Shown here: positions 23,319 to 30,072 of the stretch, in pieces
Layout: every line of letters starts with the position of its first letter
How positions within the stretch are numbered: the first letter of the stretch is position 1
Assembly (NCBI GenBank): GCA_900767835.1
Contig: CAAGAO010000008.1
Coordinates: 1-30,072, forward strand
Length of the DNA stretch: 30,072 nt
Source of the DNA: Clostridia bacterium
Lineage (GTDB): Bacteria > Bacillota > Clostridia > Christensenellales > UBA1242
Direction: 5' to 3'
Translations under genes and position numbers: made by a program
The notes under the pieces: generated by a model
Databases searched by the model: none
The model's input: the letters and a program-made list of their open reading frames with translations, nothing else
Told to the model about the DNA's origin: nothing

Positions 23319-24530
23319 TTACTCAATAATTGTAGTAACAACACCTGAACCAACAGTGTGTCCGCCTTCACGAATAGCGAATCTTAAACCTTGTTCAATA
23401 GCGATAGGTTTAATTAATTCGATAGTCATTGTAACGTTATCACCAGGCATAACCATTTCTGTTCCTTGTGGAAGTTCAATAGTACCAGTAACGTCTGTTG
23501 TTCTAAAGTAGAATTGTGGTCTGTAACCATTGAAGAATGGTTTATGACGTCCACCTTCTGCTTGTTTTAAAACGTAAACTTGAGCTTGGAATTTTGTGTG
23601 TGGGTGAATTGAACCAGGTTTGCAAAGAACTTGACCTCTTTCGATATCTGTTCTTTGGATACCACGAAGTAAGATACCAGCATTATCACCAGCAACTGCT
23701 TCATCTAGTAATTTGTGGAACATTTCAATACCAGTAACAACTGTGCTCTTTTCTTCTTTTTCATCGCAAAGACCAACGATTTGAACTGTATCGTTCATAT
23801 GAACAACACCACGTTCTACTCTACCTGTAGCAACTGTACCACGACCTGTGATTGTGAATACGTCTTCTACTGGCATTAAGAATGGTTGATCAGTAGCTCT
23901 TGCTGGATCTGGGATATATGAATCTAATGTATCCAATAATTCTTGGATAGGTTTTAACCATTCACTATTTAAATCGCCAGCTTGGCAAGCTTCAACTGCT
24001 TTGTAAGCGGAACCTTTGATAATTGGTGTAGTGTCACCAGGGAATCCGTAAGATGTTAATAAATCTCTGATTTCCATTTCAACAAGGTCTGCAAGTTCTG
24101 GATCATCAACTTGGTCCATTTTGTTCATAAATACTACGATGTATGGAACACCAACTTGACGAGCAAGTAAGATGTGTTCACGAGTTTGTGGCATTGGACC
24201 ATCAGCTGCTGAAACAACTAGGATGGCACCATCCATTTGAGCTGCACCAGTGATCATGTTTTTAACATAGTCAGCGTGTCCTGGGCAGTCTACGTGAGCG
24301 TAGTGACGTTTGTCTGTTTGATATTCTACGTGTGCGGTATTGATTGTGATACCTCTAGCCTTTTCTTCTGGGGCTTTATCGATATCTTCGTATTTCATTG
24401 CTTCTGCCATACCTTTAGCAGCGCAATATTGGCAAATAGCGGAAGTTAAAGTTGTTTTGCCGTGGTCAACGTGTCCGATTGTACCAACGTTAACGTGAAC
24501 TTTACTTCTGTCAAATTTTTCCTTAGCCAT
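23319..24530 (-). CDS. tuf: Elongation factor Tu
   Basis: EF-Tu carries aminoacyl-tRNA to the ribosome in a GTP-dependent step. The 403-residue protein has the P-loop GHVDHGKT (19-26), switch II DCPGHADY, NKMD as the guanine-recognition motif (commonly NKCD), and the two beta-barrel domains ending VGSGVVTTI. Length is slightly above the common 395-400. It has a consensus AAAGGAG SD and its own promoter (24570-24597) besides read-through from fusA, which suits its high expression. The gap to fusA (243 bases) also holds a hairpin at 24713-24756. Confidence 0.98.
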   Translation of the reverse strand: MAKEKFDRSKVHVNVGTIGHVDHGKTTLTSAICQYCAAKGMAEAMKYEDIDKAPEEKARGITINTAHVEYQTDKRHYAHVDCPGHADYVKNMITGAAQMDGAILVVSAADGPMPQTREHILLARQVGVPYIVVFMNKMDQVDDPELADLVEMEIRDLLTSYGFPGDTTPIIKGSAYKAVEACQAGDLNSEWLKPIQELLDTLDSYIPDPARATDQPFLMPVEDVFTITGRGTVATGRVERGVVHMNDTVQIVGLCDEKEEKSTVVTGIEMFHKLLDEAVAGDNAGILLRGIQRTDIERGQVLCKPGSIHPHTKFQAQVYVLKQAEGGRHKPFFNGYRPQFYFRTTDVTGTIELPQGTEMVMPGDNVTMTIELIKPIAIEQGLRFAIREGGHTVGSGVVTTIIE

Positions 24531-24569
24531 TGTTAAAATCTCCTTTATATTTTTTTAGTATACGAGTGC

Positions 24570-24597
24570 ATTATAACACAAGTTTTATAAATTTCAA
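24570..24597 (-). promoter_or_regulatory. Internal tuf promoter
   Basis: TTGAAA (24592-24597) and TATAAT (24570-24575) on the minus strand, 16 bases apart, about 40 bases upstream of the tuf ATG. Confidence 0.75.
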
Positions 24598-24712
24598 AAT
24601 GTTTTTTTAGTTTTTAAGCGTAAAACTTAAATAACTTATTGAAAATAAAGGTAAATTCGCTTGTAAAACAAGTATAATTTTCACTTTATTCGCAATTATA
24701 TATATTTCCCCC

Positions 24713-24756
24713 ATCTTAAAGCAAATGGAGTTACAATTAACTTTTTACTTTAAGAT
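24713..24756 (-). other. Hairpin just after fusA
   Basis: ATCTTAAAG (24713-24721) and CTTTAAGAT (24748-24756) are exact inverted arms 18 bases after the fusA stop. No T-run follows, so it is more likely an mRNA-stabilising or processing stem than a terminator. Confidence 0.45.
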
Positions 24757-24773
24757 ATGGTTAAAATACATAA

Positions 24774-26852
24774 CTATTCTGCTTTTTTACGGCTAGACAT
24801 AATTTTTTCTGCAATAGATTTTGGAACTTCTGCATATTTAAGTGGTTCCATAACGAACACACCACGACCTTGAGTTTGTGAACGAAGGTCAGTTGCATAA
24901 CCAAACATTTCAGAAAGAGGAACTTCTGCATTGATTCTTTGTGAACCAGAAATGCTTTCTGTACCTTGAAGTAGACCACGACGAGAAGTTAGGTTGCCCA
25001 TAACTGTTCCTAGGTAGTCATCTGGAACTTCTACTGAAACTTTCATAATAGGTTCCATTAAAACAGTGCCTGCTTTTGCTGCTGCTTCTTTAAATGCAAG
25101 AGAACCTGCAATTTTGAATGCCATTTCTGATGAGTCTACATCGTGGTAAGAACCATCAAAAACTGTTGCTCTAAAGCCAACTGTTTCGTATCCGGCAAGA
25201 ACACCGTTCATACGTGCTTCGTTGATACCATTGTTAATAGGTTGAATAAATTCTTTTGGAATTGAACCACCAACGGTTTTATCAACGAATTCGTAAGCAT
25301 CATTGCCTTCTTCCAAAGGTTCAAATTTAACCCAACAATGTCCGTATTGACCTTTACCACCAGATTGACGAATGTATTTACCTTCTGCTTCAACAGGGTT
25401 TTTCATTCTTTCTCTGTATGATACTTGTGGAGCACCAACATTTGCTTCAACTTTAAATTCACGAAGAAGTCTATCAACGATGATTTCAAGGTGTAATTCA
25501 CCCATACCAGCGATGATTGTTTGACCTGTTTCTTGGTTAGTTGAAACTCTGAATGATGGGTCCTCGCGTGAAAGTTTTGCAAGGGCAAGAGCCATTTTTT
25601 CTTGTTGATCTTTTGTTTTAGGTTCAATAGCAAGTTGAATAACTGGTTCTGGGAACACCATACTTTCAAGTTGAATTGGGTGTTTTTCATCACAAAGAGT
25701 GTGACCAGTTATAGTATCTTTTAAACCAACGATTGCGGCAATATCACCAGCACCAACTTCTTGAATTTCGGTACGGTTGTTTGCGTGCATTCTAATTAAA
25801 CGACCAACACGTTCTTGTTTACCAGTGATTGAGTTGTAAACATAAGAACCTGCTTTTAATTTACCGCTGTAAACGCGGAAGAAAGTTAAACCACCAACAA
25901 ATGGGTCAGTAGCGATTTTGAATGCAAGACCAGCAAATGGAGCGTCCTCGCTTGCTTCTCTTGTTTCTTCTTCGCCAGTTTCTGGGTTAACGCCTTTAAT
26001 AGCATCAATATCAAGTGGTGATGGTAAATATTCTACCATTGCATCTAGTAAGTTTTGAACACCTTTGTTTTTATAAGATGAACCCATAATCATAGGTGTA
26101 ACTTTTTTAGCGATAGTTGCGTGTCTGATTGCGGTTTTTAATTCATCTAGTGAAATTTCTTCACCAGCGAAATATTTTTCAAGTAATGCATCATCTAATT
26201 CTACGATAGATTCAATCAATGCATCGTGACGTTTTTGAGCCTCTGCTTTATATTCATCAGGGATTTCAATTTCGTCAATTATTTTGCCTAGGTCATCTTC
26301 TGGGATATATGCTTTCATGGTTAAAAGGTCAATAATTCCAGCAAAATCACTAGCAAAACCAATAGGCATTTGTAGTGGAAGTGGAGTTGTGTGTAGTCTT
26401 TCTCTTACAGAGTCAACACATTTATCAAAGTAAGCATCATCTCTATCCATTTTATTTACATAAATGATTACAGGAACTTTACATTGATTTGCTTGACGCC
26501 AAACTGTTTCTGTTTGAGGTTGAACTTTATCTCTCGCACTTAAAACTAAAACTGCACCATCTAGAACTTTCAAAGAACGCAAAACTTCAATAGTGAAGTC
26601 AACGTGTCCCGGAGTGTCTATGATGTTAATTTTTTTACCCTTCCAGTGGCAAGTAGTACAAGCGGAAGTAATAGTTATACCTCTTTCTTGTTCTTGAGCC
26701 ATCCAGTCCATTGTTGCTGCACCATCGTGAACTTCACCAATTTTGTGGTTGATACCAGTATAGAACAAAATACGTTCAGTAGTTGTTGTTTTACCAGCAT
26801 CGATGTGTGCCATAATACCAATGTTACGGGTTAAGTGTAAATCGGCTGCCAT
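24774..26852 (-). CDS. fusA: Elongation factor G
   Basis: EF-G catalyses ribosomal translocation and, with RRF, ribosome recycling. The 692-residue protein has the P-loop AHIDAGKT (15-22), the switch I/II region with RGITI and DTPGHVDF, NKMD, and the family domains II-V through ASRRGLLQG-like and C-terminal segments. The length is standard. The SD is AAGGAG. It lies 17 bases downstream of a 97-residue unknown gene, which is an unusual neighbour inside the str operon. Confidence 0.98.
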   Translation of the reverse strand: MAADLHLTRNIGIMAHIDAGKTTTTERILFYTGINHKIGEVHDGAATMDWMAQEQERGITITSACTTCHWKGKKINIIDTPGHVDFTIEVLRSLKVLDGAVLVLSARDKVQPQTETVWRQANQCKVPVIIYVNKMDRDDAYFDKCVDSVRERLHTTPLPLQMPIGFASDFAGIIDLLTMKAYIPEDDLGKIIDEIEIPDEYKAEAQKRHDALIESIVELDDALLEKYFAGEEISLDELKTAIRHATIAKKVTPMIMGSSYKNKGVQNLLDAMVEYLPSPLDIDAIKGVNPETGEEETREASEDAPFAGLAFKIATDPFVGGLTFFRVYSGKLKAGSYVYNSITGKQERVGRLIRMHANNRTEIQEVGAGDIAAIVGLKDTITGHTLCDEKHPIQLESMVFPEPVIQLAIEPKTKDQQEKMALALAKLSREDPSFRVSTNQETGQTIIAGMGELHLEIIVDRLLREFKVEANVGAPQVSYRERMKNPVEAEGKYIRQSGGKGQYGHCWVKFEPLEEGNDAYEFVDKTVGGSIPKEFIQPINNGINEARMNGVLAGYETVGFRATVFDGSYHDVDSSEMAFKIAGSLAFKEAAAKAGTVLMEPIMKVSVEVPDDYLGTVMGNLTSRRGLLQGTESISGSQRINAEVPLSEMFGYATDLRSQTQGRGVFVMEPLKYAEVPKSIAEKIMSSRKKAE

Positions 26853-26869
26853 TTTTTATCTCCTTATCT

Positions 26870-27163
26870 TTATTTTGTTATTTCTTCTTTATTATTTAAT
26901 GCATTTGTATATTCTTTACCAAATTTTTCGGTTAAATACATTTCCCAAAAACGCATCATCTCATTTTCGTTCATTTTTGCAAAAAGATTTAAAGGTTTAC
27001 AAGAAAAATCTTTTAAAATGAACTCTGGAGATGGACCATAAGAATCTAATAAAAATCTAACATAAATTGTTTTGTCTTCTTGATTCTTTAATTCTATATC
27101 TATGCCCGCCTTGTTTACAAAAAAATTATAAAAATCATTTTTATCAACTTTTTCTACAAACAT
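26870..27163 (-). CDS. Unknown 97-aa protein inside the str operon
   Basis: I do not recognise this family. The protein is soluble, with no signal or membrane segment. It has a likely mixed alpha/beta N-terminal half (MFVEKVDKNDFYNFFVNKAG, then DKTIYVRFLLDS) and a helical half (NLFAKMNENEMMRFWEMYLT) ending in a charged tail. A good SD (AAGGAG, 8 bases from ATG) and a 17-base gap to fusA show it is a real gene expressed with the elongation factors. A gene at this position between rpsG and fusA is unusual. The gap to rpsG (27164-27374) is AT-rich and holds nothing recognisable. Confidence 0.75.
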   Translation of the reverse strand: MFVEKVDKNDFYNFFVNKAGIDIELKNQEDKTIYVRFLLDSYGPSPEFILKDFSCKPLNLFAKMNENEMMRFWEMYLTEKFGKEYTNALNNKEEITK

Positions 27164-27374
27164 ATTTAATCTCCTTATATTAAAGTATAAAACATATTAA
27201 ATACATTATTTAATTAAATAAATTAACTATTAAAAATATTTTTTATTTAGTAAATAAGAATATTTTTTAACTTATTTTTTTCAATAAATATTTTTAATTA
27301 ATTTTAAATTATTTTTTAAATGATTATTAATGAATTTAATTAGCAAAATTAATTTCGCTAATAAATACTTAATT

Positions 27375-27848
27375 TTACCATTTGTAATGAGCAAAAGCCT
27401 TGTTTGCTTCAGCCATTCTGTGCATTTCATCTCTACGTTTAATAGATGCACCAGTGTTGTTGTAAGCGTCTAAAAGTTCGCCTGCAAGTTTTTCGTCCAT
27501 ATTACGTTCACCGTTACGGTTTCTAGCAAAGTCTACTATCCAACGGATAGCAAGAGTTTGACGACGTTCTGGTCTAATTTCCATAGGAACTTGGTAAGTA
27601 GCACCACCAACTCTACGGCCTTTGGTTTCTAATACCGGTTTAACATTTTCAACTGCTTGTGTGAAAACTTCCAAAGCATCAGCACCAGTTTTGTTAGCGA
27701 TGATATCAAAAGCACTGTATACTAATGATTGTGCTAAACTTTTTTTACCATCTAACATAACTTGGTTGATGAATTTAGCAACTAAAACTGATTTATATTT
27801 TGGATCTGGTAAAACCTTTCTTCCAAAATTACCTTTTCTTCTTGGCAT
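27375..27848 (-). CDS. rpsG: 30S ribosomal protein S7
   Basis: S7 nucleates assembly of the 16S rRNA 3' domain. The 157-residue protein begins MPRRKGNFGRKVLPDPKY and contains the usual RRVGGATYQVP and EVRPxR-type (EIRPERR) segments, ending AHYKW. Length is standard. SD AAAGGAG. In E. coli S7 represses its own operon; no matching site is recognised here. Confidence 0.97.
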   Translation of the reverse strand: MPRRKGNFGRKVLPDPKYKSVLVAKFINQVMLDGKKSLAQSLVYSAFDIIANKTGADALEVFTQAVENVKPVLETKGRRVGGATYQVPMEIRPERRQTLAIRWIVDFARNRNGERNMDEKLAGELLDAYNNTGASIKRRDEMHRMAEANKAFAHYKW

Positions 27849-27942
27849 TGTTATATCTCCTTTATAGATTTTCTAAGAGCAACCGACTGCTCTTTAATTA
27901 ATGATTTATTGTTAATGAATAATATATATTTTTAATAAGGCC

Positions 27943-28043
27943 TTCACCGCAAGCCGTTTCGCTTGCACTTCACAGCGAATAACTTTGTTGTTCGTTCACT
28001 GCGAAATGAAAACTTGCTCACCGCAAAACACAAAAGTGTTTTG
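27943..28043. repeat. Four degenerate YTCACNGCRAA repeats with hairpins between rpsL and rpsG
   Basis: Copies at 27943-27952, 27969-27979, 27995-28005 and 28017-28026 are spaced about 22-26 bases apart. Hairpins lie between and after them: 27949-27966 (GCAAGC/GCTTGC), 27976-27994 (CGAATAAC/GTTGTTCG) and 28024-28043 (CAAAACAC/GTGTTTTG). The block fills the 271-base gap of a normally tight operon. It looks like an inserted palindromic repeat element; an intergenic regulatory RNA is the alternative. Confidence 0.55.
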
Positions 28044-28119
28044 TTCAATGATAATTAAACAATATTTCTTCATTCATCAATCTTTATTTTTCATTAGAAA
28101 TAGTTTTTGGATACAAAAA

Positions 28120-28494
28120 CTATTTTTTAGGTCTTTTAGCACCATATTTAGAACGTGATTGGTTACGTTTTGCAACACCAGCGGTATCTAAAGTTCCACG
28201 AACGATATGATATCTAACACCTGGCAAGTCTTTAACTCTTCCGCCACGAACTAATACAACACTGTGTTCTTGTAAGTTGTGACCGATACCTGGAATATAA
28301 CAAGTACCTTCAGTTCCATTTGAAAGTTTAACTCTGGCAACTTTTCTTAATGCTGAGTTAGGTTTTTTAGGTGTAGTTGTTTTAACGTTTAAGCAAACAC
28401 CACGTTTTTGAGGACATTCTTCAAGAAGTGGAGATTTACTCTTTTTGTCAAAAGTTTTACGACCTTTATGAACCAATTGATTGATTGTAGGCAT
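28120..28494 (-). CDS. rpsL: 30S ribosomal protein S12
   Basis: S12 sits at the decoding centre and is the streptomycin-resistance locus. The 124-residue protein starts MPTINQLVHKGR and carries the conserved TTTPKKPNSALRKVARVKLSNG and PGVRYHIVRG segments. The lysine in PKKPNS and that in VKDLPGVR, where resistance mutations fall, are both the wild-type form. SD AAAAGGAG. First gene of the str operon here; the TAG stop lies inside a 12-bp hairpin (about 28100-28130). Confidence 0.97.
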   Translation of the reverse strand: MPTINQLVHKGRKTFDKKSKSPLLEECPQKRGVCLNVKTTTPKKPNSALRKVARVKLSNGTEGTCYIPGIGHNLQEHSVVLVRGGRVKDLPGVRYHIVRGTLDTAGVAKRNQSRSKYGAKRPKK

Positions 28495-28596
28495 TCTTTT
28501 TCTCCTTTTAACTAGATTTTTTAAAGTGTTTAATTAACCCCAAAAAACACTTTTAACTTTTGCTTTTGCAATAAGCAATGCACCTTTTCGCCCCAA

Positions 28597-28602
28597 ATTA
28601 TA
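28597..28602 (-). promoter_or_regulatory. Extended -10 promoter of the str operon
   Basis: TGCTATAAT on the minus strand (TATAAT at 28597-28602) gives an extended -10 box. No good -35 is seen. Transcription would start near 28590, a leader of about 95 bases that includes a stem AAAGTGTTT/AAACACTTT. Confidence 0.55.
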
Positions 28603-28935
28603 GCATTTAGAACTTATATCGCCCTTTGCTATGGCGAAAGTTACATACAAGATTGTTTCTCTTATGCTTTCCTAGAGTGCAAAACAATATGCTTTTTTAT
28701 AAAACAAAAAGTACCAGTTCCCGTTTTAGGCAAAAGCAAGATAGTTTTAACATAAAAACAACCTTGTCTTATTCGGTGGTTATGGTTGTTCCACCTGCAT
28801 TGGTTATTTCCTTGAATTTTAGCCAGCAAACTCTAAAATTCGCTTACCCAAACAAAGCCTTATTTCCCGCAATTTAGCACCTAAAACAAGCCACGAAACC
28901 ACAAAAAAACAATAACCCCGCAAGGATACGGGGTT
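28603..28935 (-). ncRNA. Structured non-coding region upstream of rpsL; ncRNA or long leader candidate
   Basis: No convincing gene lies in 28603-28935. Read on the minus strand it holds GAATTTTAG/CTAAAATTC (28833-28841 with 28814-28822) and GGTGG/CCACC (28791-28795 with 28775-28779). The loop of the latter has AACAACC (28784-28790), the exact complement of GGTTGTT at 28757-28763, so a 7-bp pseudoknot is possible. TCGCC/GGCGA (28633-28637 with 28619-28623) follows. A TTGACA (28960-28965) and TATTAT (28936-28941) pair, 18 bases apart, could start the RNA near 28929. At that point there is also an inverted repeat AACCCCG/CGGGGTT (28914-28920 with 28929-28935). It does not match tmRNA, RNase P RNA, SRP RNA or a T-box. 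Confidence 0.4.
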
Positions 28936-28965
28936 ATAATAACACTTTATAACTCTTTTTGTCAA
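28936..28965 (-). promoter_or_regulatory. Possible promoter of the structured region
   Basis: TTGACA (28960-28965) and TATTAT (28936-28941) on the minus strand, spacer 18. The start would fall inside the CGGGGTT/AACCCCG inverted repeat, which might act as an operator. Confidence 0.45.
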
Positions 28966-29087
28966 GTGGTTTAATAAGACTTGTTAAGGTTTTGGAATTA
29001 ACATTTGCTTTAATTTGAAATTAGACTGCTTTGCTTAAAAGTTAAAACAAAATATATTTTAAGAATTTAGTATTTTAAAAGATATGT

Positions 29088-29127
29088 AAAAATACGAAGA
29101 AAACTTTTTTCAAAAAGTTTTCTCCGT
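29088..29127 (-). terminator. Terminator of the BspA-like gene
   Basis: The minus-strand arms, at 29112-29127 and 29094-29109, form a 16-bp stem with one G-U pair around a 2-base loop, followed by ATTTTT. It lies 30 bases past the stop codon. Confidence 0.85.
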
Positions 29128-29156
29128 ACCCGTTTTAAAAAATTTTAAATGTTTTT

Positions 29157-30072
29157 TTATATATTAATTCGCGGTTTTTGTTTGAAATAATAGTCCTTCC
29201 AAGCATCTTTAAATTTTGTTGCGTTAACTGCTGGGTTAGTTAAAGACATATCCGCTGATAAATCAGCATAGATTTTATTATCAGTTGAATATTGCCAATT
29301 ATCTGTTTTTTCAATGGTTACTGATATTAAATTTGTACAACCTAAAAACACACTTTTTTCAATACTTTCCACACTTGTAGGAATGGTTATTGAGGTTAAA
29401 CCAGTGCAATCCTTAAAGGCAGCTCTGTTTATGCTTGTTACGCTATTTGGTATGGTTATTGTGGTTAATTTAGTGCATTTTATGAATGCACAGTTATCTA
29501 GGTTAGTTACACTGCTTGGTATAAATATATTAGAATATAAGTCTAAATTTGTTAATGGAGAAAAAAGATTAGAATTATATAAACTTTTAACAAAAACCAC
29601 ACCATTAGTTGTTGTATCATAAAAGTAACTAGGTATGTTTAAGGTCGCATTAGACTCGGTTGTTGCAGGAACACCTTTTATAGTTCCGTTACTAAAAGTG
29701 TAACCTAATGCTTCTGCAATTTGGTTTTGATTTACTCTATCAAACGATAGTGTAAAGTCTAGGTTTTTTGTTGCGTTTGAAATGTTTTCACTAGTTAATA
29801 AACTCAAAGTTAGCGTCATTGTAACGGCTGTTTTATCTTTTTTAAGTTCGCAAACAAAACCAGAGTTATTACTGCCAGTTGTGAATGTTACTGTTGGTTT
29901 TATTGAATTTGGTAAATTTTTGACATTTAAAGTAGCAATTACATCGTAGGCGGTTGACTCGTTTGTTAGTGTGAATGTGAATACTATGTCAGTTGCAATG
30001 GCATCACCTTCTGCATTTAGGTCATCAAAGTAAATTTTGTCAAAATTCCAAGAATCAGCGGTTCCGTCAATA
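29157..30072 (-). CDS. BspA-type leucine-rich-repeat surface protein, N-terminus beyond right edge
   Basis: The reading frame has no stop from 30072 to 29157, so the gene continues past the window; the ATG at 29819 is internal. The visible 304 residues begin with a beta-rich segment (SWNFDKIYFDDLNAEGD, then TDIVFTFTLTNESTAYDV and NLPNSIKPTVTFTT), followed by a region of unknown fold. Next come three BspA-like repeats of about 23 residues with the pattern LTTITIPNSVTSINRAAFKDC. BspA-type proteins are exported and bind host or bacterial partners. No sortase motif is seen at the C-terminus (YYFKQKPRINI), so attachment is probably through an N-terminal anchor. Confidence 0.8.
   Translation of the reverse strand, partial: IDGTADSWNFDKIYFDDLNAEGDAIATDIVFTFTLTNESTAYDVIATLNVKNLPNSIKPTVTFTTGSNNSGFVCELKKDKTAVTMTLTLSLLTSENISNATKNLDFTLSFDRVNQNQIAEALGYTFSNGTIKGVPATTESNATLNIPSYFYDTTTNGVVFVKSLYNSNLFSPLTNLDLYSNIFIPSSVTNLDNCAFIKCTKLTTITIPNSVTSINRAAFKDCTGLTSITIPTSVESIEKSVFLGCTNLISVTIEKTDNWQYSTDNKIYADLSADMSLTNPAVNATKFKDAWKDYYFKQKPRINI

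Noticed and set aside
28750..28800. T-box or RNase P RNA resemblance (GGTGGAAC segment)
   Set aside because: The segment looks a little like both, but the T-box AGGGTGG-ACCGCG motif, the RNase P GGAAAGTCC and ACAGAA motifs and the right downstream gene are all missing.
28626..28877. 83-codon open frame on the plus strand upstream of rpsL
   Set aside because: It lies antisense to the structured region, has no SD or promoter, and its residues follow the hairpin arms.

Overview
The window is AT-rich, single-chromosome-like DNA from a low-GC Bacillota (Firmicutes) bacterium. The evidence is the gene content: DnaE with an N-terminal PHP domain, the sporulation/division regulator family WhiA, MurB, a SecA ending in a zinc motif, the rpsL-rpsG-fusA-tuf (str) order, and BspA-like surface proteins. 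I would guess an uncultured gut Clostridia-like or Mollicutes-adjacent lineage, but no rRNA is present to fix this. Almost every gene is on the minus strand; the only confident plus-strand gene is a 74-residue membrane protein at 20596-20820. No tRNA, rRNA, CRISPR array, IS element or prophage is visible.

Layout, left to right. 1-119: start of an exported protein. 160-318: a cluster of GGTYAACC-type repeats and the dnaE terminator. 403-6996: murB, PHP phosphoesterase, a 320-bp palindromic gap, whiA, dnaE. The usual clostridial neighbours rapZ and glmR/yvcK are missing from that gap. 7010-8600: a DUF308 membrane protein and a YjjX-type NTP phosphatase, each behind unusual RNA structure. 8612-10040: a membrane-anchored metzincin-like protease and a possible 39-residue ORF. 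10256-12955: secA. 13111-13584: a small ferritin-like protein. 13838-18723: an unknown 606-residue protein and a PrgI-VirB4 fusion ATPase, with no other secretion genes nearby. 18933-20503: RluA-type pseudouridine synthase and an AlkD-like protein in one operon. 20972-22675: rubrerythrin and an orphan HipA-like kinase. 23319-28494: the str operon, with an unknown 97-residue gene between rpsG and fusA and a repeat cluster between rpsL and rpsG. 28600-28965: a strongly structured non-coding region. 29157-30072: a BspA-type leucine-rich-repeat protein that runs off the right edge.

Functionally this is mostly housekeeping (replication, envelope synthesis, secretion, translation), with stress genes (rubrerythrin, ferritin-like, AlkD-like, ITPase) between. 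Many promoters have near-consensus sigma-A boxes. At least three genes (protease, rluA-like, hipA-like) have the -10 box ending exactly six bases before the ATG and no Shine-Dalgarno site, so leaderless transcription is likely alongside ordinary SD-led genes.

The best candidates for something undescribed are the structured leader of the YjjX-family gene, the pseudoknot-containing region upstream of rpsL, the orphan PrgI-VirB4 ATPase with its unknown neighbour and a perfect four-way-junction palindrome between them, and the terminator-like hairpin that buries the SD of the DUF308 gene.
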